Source: Actinomycetes bacterium (GTDB taxonomy: Bacteria > Actinomycetota > Acidimicrobiia > Acidimicrobiales > JAJZXF01). From it: a DNA stretch of 37,160 nucleotides. The stretch spans positions 1 through 37,160 of the forward strand of contig JAJZXF010000019.1 of NCBI GenBank assembly GCA_021802485.1, given 5' to 3'. The position numbers were made by a program, and so were the translations under genes. How positions within the stretch are numbered: position 1 is the first letter of the stretch; each line of letters opens with the position of its first letter. Positions 34,140 to 37,160 of the stretch are shown here, in pieces. Under the pieces are notes generated by a model. The model saw only the letters and a list, made by a program, of their open reading frames with translations. It did no database searches and was not told where the DNA came from.

Positions 34140-34988
34140 ATGGCGAAAAAAGCTGAAGCAAACGAGGCGCCTGCCGAAGCGCCAATGGACGTGTCGATCC
34201 CGAAAGAGGCGATGCGCAGGCTGGCTGAGTTGGAGCCCGGTGCTGCAGGCCGCCAGATCTTTACCAGCGATCTGAGCGTAAACGAGTTCCTCTTAGTGAA
34301 AGAGGTTGGCTTTCATCCGCTGGGCCTCGTCTTCGGAAGCTCGATCTATCATGTCGGCATCCAGTTCTCTCGCTGGGGAAACAGCCAGGAGCTAGACGTG
34401 CTCAGCCAGGCGATGTACAAAGCGAGAGAGCTCGCGATGGGACGCATGGAGGCAGAGGCCGACATCCTCGGAGCCGACGGTGTCGTAGGAGTGCGCCTCG
34501 AGGTGGAGCTCAAGGAGTGGGGCTCTGACATAGCAGAGTTCATAGCTGTTGGGACCGCAGTGAAGGCAGAGGATGGAAAGTCCTGGCGGAACAACAAGTC
34601 GAAACCCTTCACGAGCGACCTCTCCGGCCAGGACTTCTGGACACTCCTGCAAACTGGGTACGCTCCCCTAGGGCTAGTGATGGGAACCTGCGTCTACCAC
34701 ATCGCCCACCAGCGCCTCGGCTCCGTGCTCGGGAACATCGGACGCAATGCCGAACTCCCAACCTTCACCCAGGCACTCTATGAGGCAAGAGAGCTTGCCA
34801 TGGACCGGATGCAGCGAGAGGCCGAGGAACTCGAGGCCGAGGGCATCGTTGGCGTACACCTCTCACAGCTAAGTCATTCGTGGGGATCGCACACCACCGA
34901 GTACCTCGCGATCGGTACCGCGGTACGCCCTGCGCGCGAAGGCGGCGTGATGGAACGCCCCGGCCTCGTGCTCCCACTTAGCGACTAG
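34140..34988 (+). CDS. Double YbjQ-domain (UPF0145) protein 2
   Basis: The 282-residue paralogue has domain 1 at about 40-140 (FTSDLSVNEFLLVKEVGFHPLGLVFGSSIYHVG ... GADGVVGVRLEVEL ... FIAVGTAV) and domain 2 at about 158-272 (PFTSDLSGQDFWTLLQTGYAPLGLVMGTCVYHIA ... EAEGIVGVHLSQL ... YLAIGTAV). Each domain carries the same order as in the protein upstream: a first domain with SDLSVNE and a second with SDLSGQDF. AGGAGG precedes ATG 34140 at 8 nt. No signal peptide or membrane segments are seen, so it is cytosolic. The pair probably forms mixed rings; ligand and role are unknown. Confidence 0.8.
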   Translation: MAKKAEANEAPAEAPMDVSIPKEAMRRLAELEPGAAGRQIFTSDLSVNEFLLVKEVGFHPLGLVFGSSIYHVGIQFSRWGNSQELDVLSQAMYKARELAMGRMEAEADILGADGVVGVRLEVELKEWGSDIAEFIAVGTAVKAEDGKSWRNNKSKPFTSDLSGQDFWTLLQTGYAPLGLVMGTCVYHIAHQRLGSVLGNIGRNAELPTFTQALYEARELAMDRMQREAEELEAEGIVGVHLSQLSHSWGSHTTEYLAIGTAVRPAREGGVMERPGLVLPLSD

Positions 34989-35008
34989 GCCGAGCTCGGC
35001 ACTCGGCC
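34988..35008 (+). terminator. 7-bp hairpin after the YbjQ operon
   Basis: GGCCGAG-ctcggca-CTCGGCC begins at the last base of the stop codon of the final gene. There is no T-run. The 34989-35302 spacer otherwise holds only a short tandem repeat and no gene. Confidence 0.5.
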
Positions 35009-35114
35009 GCTCACGATCGTATTGGGCCTCATCATCGGGCAGCAATGGATAGTGTGATCCGCGCCTCTCAACGCGAGGCTCACACCAGGTAGTTTTGGCG
35101 CACGTTCTAGTCAA

Positions 35115-35158
35115 CCAGTAGCTCCGCTGCAAGAGGCCAGTAGCTCTGCTGCAAGAGG
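35115..35158. repeat. Two-copy 22-bp tandem repeat
   Basis: CCAGTAGCTCCGCTGCAAGAGG is followed directly by a second copy with one change (C to T). It lies between the YbjQ operon and the lipoprotein gene; no role is evident. Confidence 0.75.
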
Positions 35159-35302
35159 CTGGATGTAATTCCCGCCAGCAGTCACGCCGCGCTCGGCTAC
35201 TACATGCGGCTCGGGAGGAGGCATACCGCTGCCCCGCACGGATCCTTCCCGAAGTTCGGGCTCTTAAGCCAGCGACGCCCGGCCGCCACGCGTAACTTCT
35301 CG

Positions 35303-35959
35303 CTAGCCTTTCGAACTAGCGCTGCGGCCAGCGTGCTTGCCACCGGCAGGGAGTATCACGACAATCTTGGCGGTTATCGAATCGGTTGCGCTCGTTGATC
35401 CAAGGACGCGAACCCGGTCTCCTGGATGCAGTGACGACGAAGATACGGTTGACCTTCCCATGCGGTAAGTGGTCGAAGAGGACGTCACGACAGATTCCGT
35501 CGTTCCGTTAGCGGAGGTCATTGTGAAGCCACCCGAAGTAACCTTGGTCACAGCGCCGATCACCTGGGCCGGTAGGACGATCACGATCTTGGCAGTCGGC
35601 TGGGCGGCCCCCGCAAGACGACCAACCCGCACCCGGTCCCCCACCGCTACGAGGGACTCCGATCCCCGGGTATGCCCCTCCCGGAATACTGTCGCAGACG
35701 AGATAACGAATGACTTGAGCGTGCCATTTGGCTCACGAACCGTGATGCTGCCCGGCAGGAGAGCGGTCACGGTCTCCGCTCTCGCATGTCCCTTCCGATG
35801 GTGATGAGAAAGCGCGCCGGTACTGCTGGACGTTGTCGATGCCGGCTGGCCGGAGGAGCAGGCGGCTGCCAGCATAGCCACCGCAGCCAGTACAGCAGTC
35901 TTTGCGACGCAAGCGATCGTGCGTTCATGAAAACGGTGGGCTAGGGAAACGGTTCGCAA
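35303..35959 (-). CDS. Lipoprotein with two DUF5666-like beta domains
   Basis: The track start (36175) is too long. TTG at 35959 has AAAGGAG 7 nt upstream and gives 218 residues. The signal (AKTAVLAAVAMLAAAC) ends in a lipobox at Cys of AACSSG, so the protein is anchored outside the membrane. A Ser/Thr linker precedes two similar 60-70-residue units: VTALLPGSITVREPNGTLKSF..LVAVGDRVRVG and VTKVTSGGFTMTSANGTTESV..LHPGDRVRVLG, each with the 'GDRVRV' strand typical of DUF5666. Function is unknown. It stands alone on the minus strand, converging with the YbjQ operon. Confidence 0.75.
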   Translation of the reverse strand: MRTVSLAHRFHERTIACVAKTAVLAAVAMLAAACSSGQPASTTSSSTGALSHHHRKGHARAETVTALLPGSITVREPNGTLKSFVISSATVFREGHTRGSESLVAVGDRVRVGRLAGAAQPTAKIVIVLPAQVIGAVTKVTSGGFTMTSANGTTESVVTSSSTTYRMGRSTVSSSSLHPGDRVRVLGSTSATDSITAKIVVILPAGGKHAGRSASSKG

Positions 35960-36705
35960 CTCAGGGCTCCTTTGTATCTGTGCGTATTTTGTGTGTGTCT
36001 GCATCTTGCCTCTGTGCTGTTTGTTCTTGCCTGCTAGAACTTCCACGGCTGCGGATCGAGGTCCCCAGCATACGGCATACGACCATACAGCGGACGTCGT
36101 CAGGCACGCGCCCACCAAGAAAACGGCGAGGCGAGCGTAGCTGGGCCGGAGGTACGCGCCGGAGTGAACCGGCATGCACTGGACTGCGACGACGAGCAGT
36201 CTAGGCGCCGTCAGGAAGGCCGGCGAGCCGCTCGGCCTAACGCTCCAGGGAACTAGAGCTTGAGCCTACCTGGCCTGCTACGTACCTCCATCACGGTAAA
36301 ATCTGGCCGGAGTCACCAAACGAGAGCGGTAGCGCCGACATTATCCACGATCACTGGGCTCGTACACGACATCCTGGACGTCGCACTACCCAGAGCCTTG
36401 GCGCTGCTATCAGCCACCCGCAGCCTTCCTGCGGGCTCGGCTGCGAATCTTCGGGCGCTGGAGCCCGAGCGAATACGACCTTGCGAATCCAGTTCGTTTT
36501 CGGTGTGACCTCGGCGCATTCGTCTTCTGCGATGAACTCCAGGGACCGCATCCTCGACCCAGCTGACGGGACGAACCTCGCCTCCAACGTGCTCAGCTCC
36601 ACGCTCAAGCGTATCTCACCAAACTCCAACACCAGCTACTGGGGCTACTCGACGGTCCGTCAACGCGTTGCCAGTGAGCGATGTGGAGGTTCGTAAGACG
36701 GGTGC
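35960..36705. other. About 750 bp with no supportable gene
   Basis: The A-rich stretch at about 35975-36025 (minus sense) probably contains the lipoprotein's promoter region. Beyond it, short ORFs on both strands have no domains, Shine-Dalgarno sites or coding character I can defend. Confidence 0.4.
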
Positions 36706-37122
36706 CTAATGTCCGCAAAGCAAGCTGGAGCTCGCCGAAGAGGCCGCATTCCCCGGCCCTGTAGCAGGGACCTCTGCGAGAGAGAGCTCCGATGGCGGCC
36801 AGGCGTCGCAGGTCGCTCCATCGCGCCAGCGATACCCTGACGCAAGGCCGGTACAGATCCCGTACAGAAACTCGAAATCTGCCTGCGTAACGTCACGGAG
36901 GATGACATGGCGACCCACGGTTGGCGGCGCACCCGCATCGCGAACTGGCCGCCCGGCGCGTGCTACGCCAGCCTCAGCGTCGATCTCAGTCGAAATGGCA
37001 ATAGCTGGTCGCTTGAAGCCTCCCGGCCCTAAGGGGCCAGGATTCCGTGTCGACGCCCTGTCTCCTGCCGATACTGCTGGCAGGCCGTAGGGAGCGCCTG
37101 GTTCCCGAGGCATGTTGTTCAT
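36706..37122 (-). pseudogene. Possible GNAT acetyltransferase N-terminal fragment
   Basis: Only residues about 70-105 look conserved: RHVILRDVTQADFEFLYGICTGLASGYRWRDGAT resembles the first strand and helix of GNAT proteins that acetylate amino groups. The preceding 65 residues are low-complexity and the rest shows no acetyl-CoA-binding motif; the frame seems to be lost after RWRDG. The call rests on one short stretch and may be wrong. The region downstream offers no clean continuation in another frame. Confidence 0.3.
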
Positions 37123-37160
37123 GCCGCCACCGATGTAGCTGTGGTGGCGTGGACCGGTAC

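Noticed and set aside
37123-37160. Sequence at the right edge as an element end
   Set aside because: It is cut by the window and gives only a partial, unverifiable inverted pattern.

Overview
The window looks like chromosome from a moderately high-GC actinobacterium, most likely of the class Acidimicrobiia. This is inferred from a Phd/PIN and AbrB/PIN toxin-rich accessory region, the 'second type' of ValS, tandem YbjQ-domain proteins, and secreted proteins with 42-residue 'DGGVFAFG..FFGSMG' repeats, which I associate with that class. No rRNA, tRNA, CRISPR array or complete insertion sequence was seen.

Layout. (a) 1-3800: a mobile-element graveyard (two TnpB tails, one split in frame by a 95-bp TA-flanked miniature element) around a secreted SGNH-hydrolase/repeat protein and a 37-residue basic protein. 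(b) 3831-5759: a PHO-box-like array in front of a PiT phosphate transporter and a coupled DUF47 (PhoU-like) partner. (c) 5854-19410, all on the minus strand: cysS, an MFS exporter, an acyl-CoA dehydrogenase with an overlapping S15-type lipoprotein hydrolase that seems to start at CTG, then alcohol dehydrogenase, gltX, choline-kinase-like, HAD hydrolase and a dimethylglycine/sarcosine-dehydrogenase-like FAD-GcvT protein. The last five run nearly gap-free and suggest a module for choline-type or N-methylated amines next to housekeeping gltX. (d) 19413-22112: valS, head-to-head with cysS with only 2 nt between the start codons.

(e) 22113-29517: an accessory island. A 160-nt leader occurs twice. 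Copy 1 leads into a secreted seven-repeat (propeller-like) protein. Copy 2 has lost its gene and now precedes an XRE regulator-nucleotidyltransferase pair. Transposase fragments, a Phd-PIN pair whose toxin has a long tail, an AbrB-PIN pair whose toxin carries a nonsense codon, and a 79-bp repeat present twice fill the rest. (f) 29518-32500: two convergent exported proteins sharing an N-terminal domain, one carrying a beta-helix. (g) 32583-34988: a three-gene operon of a small unknown protein and two double-YbjQ proteins. (h) 35303-37160: a DUF5666-like lipoprotein, then poorly coding sequence with a possible GNAT fragment.

The most promising undescribed item is the duplicated leader. Its two copies differ by a compensatory pair change in a hairpin and keep an intact Shine-Dalgarno sequence, so it may be a cis-acting RNA. 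Several genes appear leaderless, with a -10-like hexamer 6-9 nt before the start codon.
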